NCBI GenBank assembly: GCA_964617245.1
Contig: CAZTWF010000082.1
Span: 1 to 5,501, forward strand
Direction: 5' to 3'
Length of the DNA stretch: 5,501 nucleotides
Source: WYZ-LMO11 sp964617245
GTDB lineage: Archaea > Thermoproteota > Methanomethylicia > Methanomethylicales > Methanomethylicaceae
The stretch's first letter is position 1, and the number at the start of each line of letters is the position of its first letter. The position numbers and the translations under genes were made by a program. The notes beneath the pieces were generated by a model. It searched no databases. It saw only the letters and a program-made list of their open reading frames with translations, and was not told where the DNA came from. Of this stretch, positions 4,917 through 5,501 are shown piece by piece.

Positions 4917-5501
4917 ATACCAAATGGATTTAAAGATATTCCTCCAGAGGAATTAGAAAAATATAAATTTATAGAAGAAAAATTTAGAGAAACTTTTGAG
5001 CTTTGGGGTTATAAAGAAGTTAGAACTACTACTATTGAATTCTTTGATATATTCAGATGGGGTGCAGGAGAAACTTTTGCAAATTCTATATTTAAATTTC
5101 AAGATTATGATGGTAAAATATTATCATTAAGAGGTGAAATAACTACACAAATAGCAAGAATGATTTCTTTAAAATTATGTAATGAGAAGAGATTATATTA
5201 TATAGAGAATTGTATAAGATATTTACCTCAAAAAGCTATATCACAAAGAGAATTTTGGCAAGCTGGAGTTGAACTTATTGGAGAATATGGACCTGAAGCT
5301 GATGGTGAAGTAATATGTTTAGCATTAGAAAGCCTAGATAAAATAGGTCTTAAAGCTAATATAGATATAGGAAGTATTTCAGTTTTTAAAAAAATTGCTA
5401 ATTATTTTAATATAAAAGATTTAGATAAATTAAGAATTGCATTATCAAGTAAATCTATTAGTGAAATTAAAGAAATAATTAATAAAGAAGTAATTAATAA
5501 T
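4917..5501 (+). CDS. hisZ: ATP phosphoribosyltransferase regulatory subunit-like protein (partial)
   Basis: This frame stays open to the right edge (195 codons seen). The protein resembles the catalytic core of histidyl-tRNA synthetase. HisZ, the paralogue that lacks aminoacylation activity, pairs with short-form HisG to catalyse and regulate the first step of histidine synthesis. Counting the ATA at 4917 as residue 1, it has PNGFKDIPPEE (2-12, the usual N-terminal motif), a motif-1-like WGYKEVRTTTIEFF (30-43), LRGEITTQIAR (71-81; many relatives have LRPD/E-x-T) and REFWQAGVELIGE (111-123, motif 2). REFWQAGVELIG is closer to HisZ than to the QFHQ.G.E form of true HisRS, but the C-terminal half is missing, so a HisRS or another paralogue is not excluded. 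No ATG, GTG or TTG lies between the in-frame TAG at 4911 and the conserved N-terminus; the first in-frame ATG is codon 82. I place the start at ATA, ten bases after AGGAGG. A sequencing error (ATG to ATA) is the alternative. Confidence 0.84.
   Translation, partial: MPNGFKDIPPEELEKYKFIEEKFRETFELWGYKEVRTTTIEFFDIFRWGAGETFANSIFKFQDYDGKILSLRGEITTQIARMISLKLCNEKRLYYIENCIRYLPQKAISQREFWQAGVELIGEYGPEADGEVICLALESLDKIGLKANIDIGSISVFKKIANYFNIKDLDKLRIALSSKSISEIKEIINKEVINN

Noticed and set aside
4881..4919. Start of the hisZ-like gene at the in-frame ATG 4881 with stop readthrough
   Set aside because: It would require reading through both TGA (4896) and TAG (4911) and would place AGGAGG inside the coding region; nothing supports recoding.
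4924..4956. ATG at 4924 as the start of the last gene
   Set aside because: It is out of frame with the hisZ-like protein and meets TAG after ten codons; it would also lie inside the conserved PNGFKD codons.

Overview
The window is about three-quarters A+T and densely coded, with seven protein genes and no gap longer than about 90 bases. It looks archaeal. It carries a single-unit ZPR1 zinc-finger protein of archaeal size (160 aa), AT-rich TATA-like sequence before genes that lack a ribosome binding site, and the long class III ribonucleotide reductase activase typical of archaea and some anaerobic bacteria. The lineage cannot be fixed from this window; an AT-rich anaerobic member of the Thermoproteota/TACK group is a reasonable guess. 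All six complete genes end in TAA, arginine is almost always AGA, and CpG is nearly absent.

Layout. Bases 52-2965 (+) hold an nrdD-nrdG pair: the oxygen-independent ribonucleotide reductase and its radical-SAM activase, separated by one base. Bases 4300-2945 (-) hold a likely three-gene operon, read in the order TrmO-like tRNA methyltransferase, macro-domain ADP-ribose hydrolase, small two-helix membrane protein. Both internal spacers are exactly 21 bases. The last gene of this operon overlaps the 3' end of nrdG tail to tail. Bases 4348-4830 (+) encode the ZPR1 protein, divergent from trmO across a 47-base gap. After a T-rich stretch comes the 5' part of a histidyl-tRNA-synthetase-like gene, most likely hisZ, which runs off the right edge.

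How they fit together. NrdD and NrdG make deoxynucleotides without oxygen. TrmO probably methylates the t6A37 nucleotide of tRNA. The macro protein removes ADP-ribose or deacetylates O-acetyl-ADP-ribose. ZPR1 is linked in eukaryotes to folding of elongation factor 1A. HisZ would switch on HisG at the first step of histidine synthesis. Most of this is housekeeping, and I see no mobile element, CRISPR array, RNA gene or defence island.

The points most worth a second look are the lack of any usable ATG/GTG/TTG start for the hisZ-like gene (an ATA sits at the right place behind an AGGAGG), the presence of only four CpG dinucleotides in 5.5 kb, the repeats in the two spacers around the macro gene, and the unassigned small membrane protein in that operon.
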